From NCBI GenBank assembly GCA_009694365.1, contig SHVE01000006.1:1-60000 (forward strand): a stretch of DNA of 60,000 nt. Direction: 5' to 3'. A program made the position numbers and the translations under genes. Positions 42,032 to 50,853 of the stretch are shown here, one piece after another (within the stretch, counting starts at the first letter, position 1; each line of letters starts with the position of its first letter). The stretch comes from Thermoleophilia bacterium (GTDB taxonomy: Bacteria > Actinomycetota > Thermoleophilia > Miltoncostaeales > Miltoncostaeaceae). Under the pieces are notes generated by a model. It was not told the DNA's origin, ran no database searches, and saw only the letters and a program-made list of their open reading frames with translations.

Positions 42032-42967
42032 CTAGCCTGCCTGGGCCGCTCGGGCACGCGCAGCGATCAGCGCCGACTCGAGGTCCAACGGAAGGGGGCT
42101 CGTGAACTCCATCACCTCACCGGTCCCGGGATGCGGAACCCGCAGGGAATACGCGTGCAGAAATTGGCGACCGAGCCCGTAGTCGTTCCGCTGTCGCCCG
42201 TACACCGGATCCCCGAAGACGGGGTGCCCCGCGGCCTCGAGGTGCACGCGGACCTGATGGGTACGCCCGGTCTCAAGCCGCGCCTCCACGAGGGCGAGGG
42301 CCCCGATTTCCTCGAGACGCCGGAAGTGCGTGACGGCGGCGCGCCCACCCACGGTGAGTACAGCCTGACGGGTGCGTCGCCGTGGATCGCGGCCGACGGG
42401 ACGGTCTACGGTCAGGGCGACCGGAAACGGTCCATGGACCAGAGCGAGGTAGCGCCGATCGATCTCCCGGTCGCGCATCATCCGCCCAAGCCGCCGATGC
42501 GCCCGATCGTTCCGCGCGACGATCAGCAACCCCGACGTATCCCGGTCGAGCCGATGCACGATGCCAGGGCGTTCCGGATCGTCCCCGCCCGCAATGCCAC
42601 CCCCGAGAAGCGCATGGACGACGGTCCCCTCCGCGTGGCCACGTGAGGGATGCGTCACCATTCCCGCAGGCTTGTCCACGACAATCAGGTCGTCGTCGGA
42701 AAACACGACCGGGATCGCGATCGCCTCGCTGCGGAGTTGACCCGGAGGTGGTCGTTTCGGTCCCAGTGAGACCTCAATCAGGTCGCCCACGGCCAGTTGC
42801 TGCCGCTTCGCCATTACCTGCCCGTTGACCGTAACCTTCCCCCGCTCGATCAGGCGCTGGGCCTTGGCGCGGCTCTCAACCTCTGCCGAACCGGCGAGAA
42901 CGGTGTCCAAACGACGCCCGGCGTCATCCGATGTCACCTCCCGTCGCATGATCCGGTCCTCAGTCAT
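42032..42967 (-). CDS. rluD: RluA-family 23S rRNA pseudouridine synthase (RluD-like)
   Basis: 311 aa. An N-terminal S4 domain (RLDTVLAGSAEVESRAKAQRLIERGKVTVNG) is followed by the RluA catalytic domain with IVVDKPAGMVTHPSRGH, the active-site GIVHRLDRDTSGLLIVAR (catalytic Asp), RRYLALVHG and GRTHQVRVHLEAAGHPVFGDPVYG. It probably modifies uridines in 23S rRNA helix 69, by analogy with RluD. The start overlaps lspA by 8 nt. The 143 bp between it and rpsB form the boundary between two operons. Confidence 0.92.
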   Translation of the reverse strand: MTEDRIMRREVTSDDAGRRLDTVLAGSAEVESRAKAQRLIERGKVTVNGQVMAKRQQLAVGDLIEVSLGPKRPPPGQLRSEAIAIPVVFSDDDLIVVDKPAGMVTHPSRGHAEGTVVHALLGGGIAGGDDPERPGIVHRLDRDTSGLLIVARNDRAHRRLGRMMRDREIDRRYLALVHGPFPVALTVDRPVGRDPRRRTRQAVLTVGGRAAVTHFRRLEEIGALALVEARLETGRTHQVRVHLEAAGHPVFGDPVYGRQRNDYGLGRQFLHAYSLRVPHPGTGEVMEFTSPLPLDLESALIAARARAAQAG

Positions 42968-43481
42968 CGGACCCCGAGCGGATGACGGCCACCACCAACA
43001 GAAGCGCCCCGGCGGTCACGGCGATGTCCGCCACATTGAACGGTGGCCAGGCACCGATCGCGATGAAGTCGGTGACCCCCTCGCGGGTGACGCGATCGAT
43101 GAGATTCCCGACGCTGCCGCCAAGCAGCAGTCCCCCGCCGATCGGAACCAAGCGGTGCTGCCCACCGAATCCCACCAACGCCACCGCAACGATGGCGACG
43201 GCGACCAGCGTGAGGACCGAAATGACCCCGGTGCTCCCCGAAAACAGACTGAACGCGATCCCCGTGTTGACCGTATGGACAATGTCCACACCAGGTACCA
43301 GCGGGATGACCGCTCCCGGACCAACCTGCGTACGGATGATCACCTTCACGATCTGGTCCACCACCCCGACACCGCCGGCAATGAGCACCATGAGGAGGAG
43401 GCGCTGGCCCATCTCGCGGCGCAGACGGCGGGAGATGGCATCCGGCAGCGCTTCGCGAAGGGATCGTCCGGAGCTGCTCAT
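42960..43481 (-). CDS. lspA: Lipoprotein signal peptidase
   Basis: 173 aa with four membrane helices. It cleaves the signal peptide of prolipoproteins after lipidation. Active-site blocks are VNTGIAFSLFSGS, GGSVGNLIDRVTREGVTDFI (first catalytic Asp) and WPPFNVADIAVTAGALLL (second catalytic Asp). The N-terminal 25 residues before the first helix are a charged extension. The cytochrome c at 8422 is a likely substrate type. ATG at 43481 overlaps the DUF167 stop as ATGA. Confidence 0.94.
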   Translation of the reverse strand: MSSSGRSLREALPDAISRRLRREMGQRLLLMVLIAGGVGVVDQIVKVIIRTQVGPGAVIPLVPGVDIVHTVNTGIAFSLFSGSTGVISVLTLVAVAIVAVALVGFGGQHRLVPIGGGLLLGGSVGNLIDRVTREGVTDFIAIGAWPPFNVADIAVTAGALLLVVAVIRSGSDD

Positions 43482-43795
43482 GCGATGTCCTCGGCAAGAC
43501 GGGCAAGCCTAGCCTCGATGCGTTCCGCCGGGCCATCGATCTCGATGAGCTTTCGCGCGCCCGTGGACCCCCGACGTAGACGAACCGCAGACGCCCGGAC
43601 CCCGGCACAGTCTGCGAGGTACGCACACAGTGCGGCGTTGGACGCTCCCTTGTGGGGCGCGGCGGCGATGTGGATACGTACGGCACCATCCTGCACACCC
43701 ACGGCCGCAGTCTGACGGGACCGCGGCACGGCCTTCACCGCCACAACCACACCCCCGTCGCGTCGCGTCACCCACTCCGGCGTCGCTGCGGTCAG
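43478..43795 (-). CDS. DUF167 (YggU-like) protein, possible CTG start
   Basis: 105 aa from CTG at 43795, or 97 aa from GTG at 43771. The DUF167 core is clear: VAVKAVPRSRQTAAVG, GAVRIHIAAAPHKGASNAALCAYLAD and SAVRLRRGSTGARKLIEIDG. Homologues have a Trp just before the first beta strand; the matching TPEWVTRRDGG is complete only if translation starts upstream of 43771. CTG 43795 overlaps the YggT stop as CTGA and has GGAGG four bases before it. Function of the family is unknown. It lies between yggT and lspA. Confidence 0.8.
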   Translation of the reverse strand: MTAATPEWVTRRDGGVVVAVKAVPRSRQTAAVGVQDGAVRIHIAAAPHKGASNAALCAYLADCAGVRASAVRLRRGSTGARKLIEIDGPAERIEARLARLAEDIA

Positions 43796-44064
43796 AGGAC
43801 CTCCAGCACCCGAACGGCGGCGGCGTTGGCCACATAGAGGACGATGATCGCGACGATCGGGGACAAGTCGGTCATCCCTACCGTGAGCACCACGCGCCGA
43901 AACGGCCGCAAATACCACTCCGTGCTCTGGTGGAAAAAACGCCAGAGGGCCGAGGTCACCCGACCGACCGGTGGACTCGGCACCCACGACAACACGATCC
44001 TGCCCAGAATGGTCACGAGAAACACCGCGCACAGGGCGTTTACGTAAGCGATGACGACGTTCAT
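43792..44064 (-). CDS. YggT-family membrane protein
   Basis: 90 aa with two membrane helices (about 2-22 NVVIAYVNALCAVFLVTILG and 66-86). The motif YLRPFRRVV between them and the preceding RIVLSWVPSPPVGRV are typical of YggT (YlmG). Homologues near sepF take part in membrane and nucleoid organisation during division; in chloroplasts YlmG acts with SepF-like functions. It follows proC by 6 bp. Confidence 0.9.
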   Translation of the reverse strand: MNVVIAYVNALCAVFLVTILGRIVLSWVPSPPVGRVTSALWRFFHQSTEWYLRPFRRVVLTVGMTDLSPIVAIIVLYVANAAAVRVLEVL

Positions 44065-44070
44065 GCGCGC

Positions 44071-44841
44071 CTAGAGTTCTGCGCTGCGGGCGGCTGCGGC
44101 CCGGACGGCGTCCCCGAGGGTCCGTGCCACCCCGGCATCCTCAAGGACCTTGATCCCGGCGGCGGTCGTCCCCCCCGGCGATGTCACACGAGCTTGAAGC
44201 GCCGCGGGGTCCCCGCCCCCGGCGAGGAGTGAGGCGGTCCCGGCGAGTACGCCCTGCACCATGGTGCGCGCGTCGCAGCGCTCGAGACCCGCATCCACCC
44301 CGGAATCTTCCAGAGCTCGGGCGAGGTAGGCGACGAACCCCGGACCGCTACCTCCGATCGCCGTTGCCACGCCGAAGAGTCCCTCGTCCAACACCACGAC
44401 CGCTCCGAGGGGCTGAAGGAGCGTACGTATCCGTTGCTCGGACGCGGCGTCGAGCCCCGTGCTGGCCATGGCGACCACCCCCAACCCGTCGGCCACGGCG
44501 AGGTTGGGCATGAGCCGCACGACGGCATGCTCCGGGACAACTGCGCGGAGGCGCGTGAGAGTCCATCCGGCCGCCACCGACACGAGAACCGCGCCCCGCC
44601 GCATCCGAGGCGCAACCCCCGCCAGGACCGCCTCCAGATCGTCGGGCTTGACCGCCATCACCACGATGTCGCACACGGCGGCATCTCCCGCGGTCACGCC
44701 GTGGAGTGCCGCCACCTCCGCGGCGCGGCCGGGCAACTGGTCCTCAACGACGACCCGTGCGTGCTGCGCGAGACCGGCAGCCATTGCGCCGCCCATCGCG
44801 CCCACGCCCACGACGCCAATGGCGGGGGCAGGGTCGATCAT
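44071..44841 (-). CDS. proC: Pyrroline-5-carboxylate reductase
   Basis: 256 aa. Last step of proline synthesis, reducing P5C with NAD(P)H. IGVVGVGAMGGAMAAGL is the Rossmann motif, VVMAVKPDDLEAVL and VVRLMPNLAVADGLGVVAM follow. The C-terminal dimerisation domain has GGSGPGFVAYLARALEDSGVDAGL and RVTSPGGTTAAGIKVLEDAGV, the ProC signature. ATG at 44841 places the Rossmann motif correctly. proC between sepF and yggT is also seen in other bacteria. Confidence 0.93.
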   Translation of the reverse strand: MIDPAPAIGVVGVGAMGGAMAAGLAQHARVVVEDQLPGRAAEVAALHGVTAGDAAVCDIVVMAVKPDDLEAVLAGVAPRMRRGAVLVSVAAGWTLTRLRAVVPEHAVVRLMPNLAVADGLGVVAMASTGLDAASEQRIRTLLQPLGAVVVLDEGLFGVATAIGGSGPGFVAYLARALEDSGVDAGLERCDARTMVQGVLAGTASLLAGGGDPAALQARVTSPGGTTAAGIKVLEDAGVARTLGDAVRAAAARSAEL

Positions 44842-44845
44842 CGCG

Positions 44846-45406
44846 TCAGGACTGGTTGTAGAAACCCTTTTCGAGAATGCGCGCCCGCTCCTCGGCCGAC
44901 ACCTCGACGTTCCTCGGGGTGAGGAGAAACACCTTGTCGGCGATACGGGACATGCCCCCGTCGAGGGCGTATGTGAGACCACTCGCAAAATCGATCAGGC
45001 GCTTGGCCAACTCGGCATCCGCCGACTGCAGGTTGAGGATCACGGGTACCGTGCCCTTGAACTTGTCGGCGATCTGCTGGGCGTCATTGAAACTCCGGGG
45101 GACGATCAGATTGACCTCACCGCCCCGACTCGACCGGGGCGACGCGACCGCGCGAACACCGCGCGACGGAGACGGCACACCGGGATCCGAGTAGATATCG
45201 TCGAAATCACCCGATCGTGCCGCCGGAGAGCGTCGCGGCTCCCGGTCCCGACCCGACTGACGGTCACCGCGGTGCGACCGGTCGGAGTCACGGACGTGTG
45301 TCGACGGTTCGGGATCACCGTCGTCGTACTCGTCGTATTCGTCGTAGTCGTTCTCGGCCATACCGAAGTACGCGAGGGTCTTGTGGAAGTAATCGCTGAT
45401 CGCCAT
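44846..45406 (-). CDS. sepF: Cell division protein SepF
   Basis: 186 aa. Residues 1-14 (MAISDYFHKTLAYFG) form the amphipathic membrane-targeting helix. An acidic, Arg-rich linker (17-95, with EYDEYDDGDPEPS) follows. The SepF core spans about 100-175: VNLIVPRSFNDAQQIADKFKG, VPVILNLQSADAELAKRLIDF, SGLTYALDGGMSRIADKVFLLTP. SepF polymerises, binds the FtsZ C-terminus and tethers it. ATG at 45406 directly follows the yggS TAG. ftsZ itself is not in the window. Confidence 0.95.
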   Translation of the reverse strand: MAISDYFHKTLAYFGMAENDYDEYDEYDDGDPEPSTHVRDSDRSHRGDRQSGRDREPRRSPAARSGDFDDIYSDPGVPSPSRGVRAVASPRSSRGGEVNLIVPRSFNDAQQIADKFKGTVPVILNLQSADAELAKRLIDFASGLTYALDGGMSRIADKVFLLTPRNVEVSAEERARILEKGFYNQS

Positions 45407-46105
45407 CTACGGCTGCTCCATCCGGGTTCGATTGACGATTCCCCGTCCGATACGCACCATTGTAGCGCCCTCCTCCACGGCGACGACGGCATCCTGCGAT
45501 GTCCCCATCGACAAGTCGGTCAGATCGTGCTCCGGACCCCAGTCACGGGCGAGCCTGTCCCTCGCCTCCCGCATCAACCGGAACCACGGACGCGAGGCCT
45601 CAGAATCGGTTGCGAGGGGCGGTAGGCCCATCAGTCCGCCAACGACAATCCCGACCCGGGACGCCCTCGCGACAGCCGCATCCAACTCCGCAAACGCGAA
45701 GCCGCCCTTGCCCGCCTCTCCCGCCGGATTGACCTGGAGCAGCACGCGGGTGGGGGCCTCGGCCCTCCGTCCGATCTCGTCGATGAGGTCCATCCGGTCC
45801 ACCGAGTGGATCAGCCGTACCAATGGAAGGACATCCTTCACCTTTCGCCGCTGCAGGTGCCCGATGAAATCGAAGACGACCGAATCGCCAAGTACTCGCA
45901 CCTTCGCCTCGAGATCCTGAAGCCGGTTCTCCCCGATCACGCGCACGCCGGCGTGAGGGAGCACAGATGCGTCCTCCGCGTCCACGTACTTCCCGGCCAC
46001 CACGATCAACGCGGAACCCGGGGGACGACCGGATCGGACGCACGCCGCATCAAGCATCGCGGTGGTTTCCTCAATCGCGGCGAGCAGACTACGAAGGTCG
46101 ATCAT
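45407..46105 (-). CDS. yggS: YggS-family PLP homeostasis protein
   Basis: 232 aa alanine-racemase-fold protein that binds PLP through Lys39 in SALIVVAGKYVDAED and affects PLP and amino-acid balance. Blocks IGENRLQDLEAKV, FDFIGHLQRRKVKDVLPLVRLIHSVDRMDLIDEI, VLLQVNPAGEAGKGGF and SMGTSQDAVVAVEEGATMVRIGR match the family. ATG at 46105 overlaps the pgeF stop as ATGA. Its place between pgeF and sepF is conserved in Gram-positive division clusters. Confidence 0.94.
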   Translation of the reverse strand: MIDLRSLLAAIEETTAMLDAACVRSGRPPGSALIVVAGKYVDAEDASVLPHAGVRVIGENRLQDLEAKVRVLGDSVVFDFIGHLQRRKVKDVLPLVRLIHSVDRMDLIDEIGRRAEAPTRVLLQVNPAGEAGKGGFAFAELDAAVARASRVGIVVGGLMGLPPLATDSEASRPWFRLMREARDRLARDWGPEHDLTDLSMGTSQDAVVAVEEGATMVRIGRGIVNRTRMEQP

Positions 46106-46842
46106 GCGGATCCATGGTCGTCGACGATCCAGATGAAGCCGCCCTGCCGCCCGGCATCGGCGCCGTCACGGCGGTACGAGAAGAAGCGCTCAGAATCGCA
46201 CGAGGTACAGGCCACCGATCGGGTCACCGACCCGATCGGTACCCCGGCGGCGATGACGGCCCGTTCGGCTGCGAGGCCTAGGTCCACGGCGTCTACGATG
46301 ACGACATCAGACCCGAACCGTGACGCGAACCGCGAACGGAGGTCACCGTCCACGCGGTAGCAACACGGGCCGATCCCGGGGCCGATGGCCACGTGCACAT
46401 CCCGCATGCTCCCACCGAGGGATGCGAGTGTCGTATCGATGACACCTCCGACGATCCCCCGCCACCCGGCGTGCGCCGCGGCGACACGGGTGCCATTCGA
46501 ACGCCACGCCAGCACGGGGAGGCAGTCCGCGCCGAGCGCGACGAGCGCGACACCCGGGGCGGTTGTCGTCGCGGCATCCGCCTCACGCAGTCCACTCGCC
46601 GCGCCGAAGAACGCGCCCCGACCGCCCTCCGGGCCGACCTCCACCACTTGGACGCCATGGACCTGTCGCAGGACAACGGCGCGCCACGGGTCGAACCCGA
46701 CCTCCCGAGCGATGCCATTACGTGCCGCACGGACCGCGCCACCAGTCGCCGGGCCCTGTCCGAGATCGAACTGCCGTGTCGAGAAGCACGCGCGCACCCG
46801 ATCCGTACCGGTGACGATCTCGATGACCCCCGACCCCGTCAG
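46102..46842 (-). CDS. pgeF: PgeF-family laccase-domain protein, possible CTG start
   Basis: 246 aa if started at CTG 46842, 231 aa from GTG 46797. PgeF (YfiH) hydrolyses misincorporated L-Ser from the peptidoglycan precursor UDP-MurNAc-tripeptide; homologues also have purine nucleosidase activity. RQVHGVQVVEVGPEGG, ALGADCLPVLAWRSNGTRVAAAHAGWRGIVGGV and IGPGIGPCCYRV carry the metal-binding Cys/His residues. CTG 46842 overlaps the cca TGA as CTGA, has GGGAG upstream and keeps the usual residues before CFSTR. GTG 46797 starts almost at the conserved core. Confidence 0.9.
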   Translation of the reverse strand: MTGSGVIEIVTGTDRVRACFSTRQFDLGQGPATGGAVRAARNGIAREVGFDPWRAVVLRQVHGVQVVEVGPEGGRGAFFGAASGLREADAATTTAPGVALVALGADCLPVLAWRSNGTRVAAAHAGWRGIVGGVIDTTLASLGGSMRDVHVAIGPGIGPCCYRVDGDLRSRFASRFGSDVVIVDAVDLGLAAERAVIAAGVPIGSVTRSVACTSCDSERFFSYRRDGADAGRQGGFIWIVDDHGSA

Positions 46843-48047
46843 CCGGGCTCCCGGACGGCCGCGAGCGCGAGCGCCAGTTCTTCGTCGCGTCCCGTCACCG
46901 CGCCATCGAGCATCGCACCACGTACCCGCGCAAGGGCGCGCCCGATACCAGGACCCGGGGATACCCCGGAGGCCACCAGATCGGTGCCGGTGACATGGGG
47001 CACGGCGTCCCGCCACTCCGTCCACCACCGCGCAACCACCTCGGCACCGGCGACGAGTGCCCCCACCTGCGTGGCCACGGGCCGATTCCGGAGGGCCGCG
47101 TCGATGAGGGAGGGACGTTCGCCCGACGGAAGATCGGGACCGAGCGCAAGACCGACACGCACCTCATCCGCCACACCCTTCGACCAGGCGGGAAGGCACG
47201 ACGCCGTAATCGCGTCGGCGCGTACCCCGAGTCCGAGGCGCATCGCCCACACTGGCGGTGACGGGGCCGCCGGACGGCTGAGCGCGACCATGAGCGCAAC
47301 AAGACGATCGTCCCGCGCAGGGTCGGGGTCGGGCCACCCGAGACCGATGGCGGCGCCGAGCGCGAGGGCGCCCGGGGCGGAGACCTCGCCGAGCAACCGG
47401 ATGACCTCCTCGGCCACTCGGGGCACTGCGAGATCCACCGCGCCGGCTGCCGACCGCGCTTCCACAGCGGTATCGGAATCCATGCGGAAACCCAGGCGGG
47501 CGGAATACCGCAGCGCCCGCACCACACGACTCGGATCCTCGTCGAAGGCACCCGATCGAACCAGACGGATACACCCGGCGGCGATGTCAGCGATTCCGTC
47601 AAACGGGTCGAGGAGATCACCCGCCCGGGGTCCGTGGAGGCCGAACGCCAACGCGTTGATCGTGAAGTCGCGCCGTGCGAGATCGTCCGAAAGGGAGCCC
47701 GGTGCCACGTCGGGCAGTGCCCCCGGCGCGCGGTAGGTCTCACGGCGGGCAGACACGAGATCGATGTGGCGTCCGTGGGGAAGGTCGATCCGGGCCGTGC
47801 GGAACCGATTGTGGACCATCACCCGCCCTCCCAGCGCACGGCCCATCGCCGTGGCCACCTGGGTGGCATCACCCTCAACCACAAGGTCGATGTCCGGCCC
47901 GGGAGGGAGACCCATCACGGCATCCCGCACCGCCCCGCCCACAAGCCACGTGGGGGGTGAGTGGACGGGGAGTACCGCGCGTGCCCGCATCGCGTCCCGA
48001 GCAACCCGGGCACGTACCGAGGTAGGATCCTCGTCATGACCGATCAT
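46839..48047 (-). CDS. cca: CCA-adding enzyme / tRNA nucleotidyltransferase
   Basis: 402 aa class II nucleotidyltransferase. WLVGGAVRDAVMGLPPGPDIDLVVEGD contains the GG motif and catalytic DxD; DDLARRDFTINALAF, DPFDGIADIAAGCIRLV and EDPSRVVRALRYSARLGFRMD follow in order. It should rebuild the 3' CCA, which none of the six tRNA genes here encodes. ATG at 48047 overlaps the start of the divergent small gene by 12 bp; ATG at 47990, before PTWLVGGAVRD, avoids that overlap. It is read into pgeF. Confidence 0.9.
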   Translation of the reverse strand: MIGHDEDPTSVRARVARDAMRARAVLPVHSPPTWLVGGAVRDAVMGLPPGPDIDLVVEGDATQVATAMGRALGGRVMVHNRFRTARIDLPHGRHIDLVSARRETYRAPGALPDVAPGSLSDDLARRDFTINALAFGLHGPRAGDLLDPFDGIADIAAGCIRLVRSGAFDEDPSRVVRALRYSARLGFRMDSDTAVEARSAAGAVDLAVPRVAEEVIRLLGEVSAPGALALGAAIGLGWPDPDPARDDRLVALMVALSRPAAPSPPVWAMRLGLGVRADAITASCLPAWSKGVADEVRVGLALGPDLPSGERPSLIDAALRNRPVATQVGALVAGAEVVARWWTEWRDAVPHVTGTDLVASGVSPGPGIGRALARVRGAMLDGAVTGRDEELALALAAVREPG

Positions 48048-48287
48048 CTGTCCGGTGGCCTCCGCGCTCTGGCCCCCATCGCCCTCGACGGCCTCACCGA
48101 GGCCCTGGTTCGGTGGGAGGGTTCATCTCTCACGGAACTCCGCGACGCGTCCGACGCGATCCATACCGAGGTGCGCCGGTGGGCAGCCGACTCGGCCAAT
48201 GCGTCCCGACCCATCGCCGCGTGTCCCGTCCACCTCGACCGCATCGCGGTCGGAGTTCTCCTGGAACGCCGCTTCTTCACGGAGTGA
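48036..48287 (+). CDS. Small hypothetical protein
   Basis: 83 aa, unknown. Predicted as a helical soluble protein (GGLRALAPIALDGLTEALVRW, ELRDASDAIHTEVRRWAADS, then a Cys-containing CPVHLDRIAVGVLLERRFF). ATG at 48036 has AGGA about nine bases upstream. It is the only plus-strand gene between 28.4 and 57 kb. It starts inside the annotated 5' end of divergent cca and converges on ridA with a 7-bp gap. Confidence 0.5.
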   Translation: MTDHLSGGLRALAPIALDGLTEALVRWEGSSLTELRDASDAIHTEVRRWAADSANASRPIAACPVHLDRIAVGVLLERRFFTE

Positions 48288-48294
48288 CACAGGC

Positions 48295-48699
48295 TCACGG
48301 GGTCACGTGTGCGATGACGGCAACCGCCTCGATCTCCACTCGGCAACTCGCCGGGAGCGCGACGACCCCGATGGTGGCGCGAGCGGGCCGCGCGTCACCG
48401 AACATCGCGGCGTAGACCTCGTTCATCGCGGAGAAGTCCCCCGCCAGGTCGGTGAGGAACACCGTGGTCTTCACCACGTCGGCGAGCGATCCACCGGCCG
48501 CGACGAGGATCGCCTGGATGTGTTCGAGGCATACCTGGGTCTGCCCCGCGGCGTCGGGGGCCGCAATCGCGCCGGTCACCGGATCGAGCGGTACCTGGCC
48601 CGACACCCACACTGTCTCCCCGCCGTGTGCCGCCACGGCCTGGCTGTACGGAGCGCCGGCCACAGGCGCCGGCGCATAGTCGGTTCTAATGATTCTCAT
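48295..48699 (-). CDS. ridA: RidA-family deaminase
   Basis: 134 aa YjgF/RidA protein. It hydrolyses reactive enamine/imine intermediates released by PLP enzymes. APAPVAGAPYSQAV, VWVSGQVPLDPVTG, DVVKTTVFLTDLAGDFSAMNEVYA and the catalytic Arg in LPASCRVEIEAVA are present. ATG at 48699 follows AGGTAGGAG. It closes the his cluster, where removal of imines is plausible, though its physiological substrate is unknown. Confidence 0.93.
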   Translation of the reverse strand: MRIIRTDYAPAPVAGAPYSQAVAAHGGETVWVSGQVPLDPVTGAIAAPDAAGQTQVCLEHIQAILVAAGGSLADVVKTTVFLTDLAGDFSAMNEVYAAMFGDARPARATIGVVALPASCRVEIEAVAVIAHVTP

Positions 48700-48707
48700 G
48701 ACCACTC

Positions 48708-49463
48708 CTACCTCCTTACGAGGACCCCATCACGCGCCATTGCTGCCTTCACCTCGCTGATGGAGTACACCTGATCGTGGAACACCGATGCCGCCAGCAC
48801 GGCGTCCGCGTGCCCCCGCGTCACGGCCTCAGCGAAATGGTCAAGGGTTCCCGCACCACCGGACGCGATGACGGGGACGTTCGTGGCCGCGGCGATGGCC
48901 GCGAGGAGCTCGCAGTCGAATCCGTCCTTCGTGCCGTCGCGGTCCATGCTCGTCACGAGGAGTTCACCGGCACCCCGGCGCGTGGCCTCCGCGGCCCACT
49001 CCACCGCCTCCCGCCCGGTCGGGTGACGTCCGCCGGCGAGGAAGACCTCCCACCCCGAACCATCATCCCGCCGCTTCGCATCAATGGCCACGACGATGCA
49101 CTGGTCACCAAACCGCAGCGCCGCCCGCTCGATCAGATCGGGGTCCCGGACGGCGGCCGAGTTGAGCGAGACCTTGTCGGCACCGGCCGCCAGCACCGCG
49201 CGGATGTCGTCCTCGCTCCGAAGACCCCCACCGATCGTGAACGGGATGAACACCTCCTCGGCCGTACGCTCGACGAGGTGGATCATCGTGTCGCGTTCCT
49301 CGTGGGTAGCCGTGATGTCGAGGAACACGATCTCGTCCGCGCCATCCCGGTCATAGCGGGCGGCAAGTTCCACCGGGTCCCCGGCATCCCGCAACCCGAC
49401 GAAGTTGACCCCCTTTACGACGCGACCGCGATCGACGTCTAGGCAGGGAATCACGCGGATCAT
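48708..49463 (-). CDS. hisF: Imidazole glycerol phosphate synthase, cyclase subunit
   Basis: 251 aa TIM barrel. With HisH it forms ImGP and AICAR from PRFAR and glutamine. [71 protein letters not shown] and [12 protein letters not shown] carry the catalytic Asp residues. ATG at 49463 overlaps the hisA stop as ATGA. The next gene is ridA, not hisI. Confidence 0.97.
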   Translation of the reverse strand: MIRVIPCLDVDRGRVVKGVNFVGLRDAGDPVELAARYDRDGADEIVFLDITATHEERDTMIHLVERTAEEVFIPFTIGGGLRSEDDIRAVLAAGADKVSLNSAAVRDPDLIERAALRFGDQCIVVAIDAKRRDDGSGWEVFLAGGRHPTGREAVEWAAEATRRGAGELLVTSMDRDGTKDGFDCELLAAIAAATNVPVIASGGAGTLDHFAEAVTRGHADAVLAASVFHDQVYSISEVKAAMARDGVLVRR

Positions 49464-50200
49464 CGATCGGTCGCCGCGAGGGTGGCGATGGCATCGGAGA
49501 CACCGAAGCGGCCCTCGTAAAGGGCACGTCCGACGATGACCCCTCGGATGTTGGGAAGGCGAAGCTCAGCGATCGCGGTGAGATCGTCGAGGGACGAGAT
49601 CCCTCCCGACGCGAGGATCGTCAGGGGCGGCGCAGCCTGCGACACCCTGCGCAAAGCCTCAAGATTGGGTCCTGCGAGGGTTCCGTCCCGCCCGATGTCC
49701 GTGTAGAGCAGATGGCGCACGCCCGTGCGGACAAGGTCGGCGGCCACGTCCACGGCGGTCCGGTCGGACATGTGCGTCCACCCGTGGGTGGCAACCATCC
49801 CGTCACGGGCGTCGAGCGCCACCACGAGACGGTCGCCGAGTCTCCCGGTGGCCCACGCGAGGAACTCCTCGTCCTCGATCACGGCGGTGCCGACGACAAG
49901 ACGATCGACCCCGGTCGCGATGCCCGTCTCAACCGCCGCGCGGTCGCGCAACCCGCCACCCAGTTGGACCATGCCCGGGAACGTGGCGGCGAGCTGGGCG
50001 ATGATGGGGGCGTGCACCGGGTTCCCGGTCTGCGCTCCGTCGAGGTCAACGACATGAAGACACGTGGCCCCCTCGCGGGCGAACGTGCGCGCCTGGGCAA
50101 CCGGGTCCTCGTTGAACACGGTGGACCTCTCGAAATCGCCCTGCACCAGCCGCACTGCCGCGCCGTCCCGCAGGTCGATCGCGGGATAGACCTCAATCAT
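49460..50200 (-). CDS. hisA: ProFAR isomerase
   Basis: 246 aa TIM barrel of the HisA/HisF pair, opening the ribose of ProFAR to [54 protein letters not shown] and [16 protein letters not shown] are the standard blocks with the two catalytic Asp. In Actinomycetia the homologue PriA also acts as TrpF; nothing here decides that, and trpF is not in the window. ATG at 50200 overlaps the hisH stop as ATGA. Confidence 0.95.
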   Translation of the reverse strand: MIEVYPAIDLRDGAAVRLVQGDFERSTVFNEDPVAQARTFAREGATCLHVVDLDGAQTGNPVHAPIIAQLAATFPGMVQLGGGLRDRAAVETGIATGVDRLVVGTAVIEDEEFLAWATGRLGDRLVVALDARDGMVATHGWTHMSDRTAVDVAADLVRTGVRHLLYTDIGRDGTLAGPNLEALRRVSQAAPPLTILASGGISSLDDLTAIAELRLPNIRGVIVGRALYEGRFGVSDAIATLAATDR

Positions 50201-50853
50201 GCTGCCACCGCCCGGCCGGAACGCACGCCATCAAGCCAATGCCCTAGGAGCGACAAGCCTGCGGTGCTCGACTTCTCGGGGTGGAACTGCAGTCCCATCA
50301 CGCATCCGTGCCCCGCGGCGGCGGCAAATCGGGTTCCGTGCACCGCCGTTCCGAGGACGTCGGCCGCGCTCGCGGGCTCGCACACGTAGGAGTGGACGAA
50401 GTAGTACGTGCGGGATCCCGCCGCACCCCCGACCGGCGCGAGCATCGCGCCATCTCTCCAGGTCACCTCACTCCAGCCGATGTGCGGAACCTTCATGTCC
50501 GTTCGCAGACGCCGCACCCGCCCTTTGAGGATACCGAGGCCTGGAACGCCCGGACTCTCCTCGCTGTCCTCGAACAGAACCTGGAGACCCAGGCAGATTC
50601 CGAGCACGGGTACCCCCGCACCTGCGGCTTCACGGAGCATGCCGGCAAAGCCGCCGCTCTCGAGGCGCTCCATGGCGGCCCCGAACCGCCCGACACCGGG
50701 CAGCACGATCGCGTCCGCGCCGGCGGCCTCCTCGGGGCGCGTCGCGATTCGTACACGCGCCCCGAGGCGCTCAAGCGCCTTTCCGGCACTCCGAAGGTTG
50801 CTCATCTCGAAATCCAGCAGGGCGACCATCGGCCCGGACCGATCCGGACTCAC
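50197..50853 (-). CDS. hisH: Imidazole glycerol phosphate synthase, glutaminase subunit
   Basis: 218 aa class I glutamine amidotransferase. LLDFEMSNLRSAGKALERLG at the start, IVLPGVGRFGAAM, the nucleophile Cys in VLGICLGLQVLFEDSEES, and the His-Glu pair in GLQFHPEKSSTAG. It supplies ammonia to HisF. GTG at 50853 overlaps the hisB stop as GTGA; Met9 is a second option. Confidence 0.96.
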   Translation of the reverse strand: MSPDRSGPMVALLDFEMSNLRSAGKALERLGARVRIATRPEEAAGADAIVLPGVGRFGAAMERLESGGFAGMLREAAGAGVPVLGICLGLQVLFEDSEESPGVPGLGILKGRVRRLRTDMKVPHIGWSEVTWRDGAMLAPVGGAAGSRTYYFVHSYVCEPASAADVLGTAVHGTRFAAAAGHGCVMGLQFHPEKSSTAGLSLLGHWLDGVRSGRAVAA

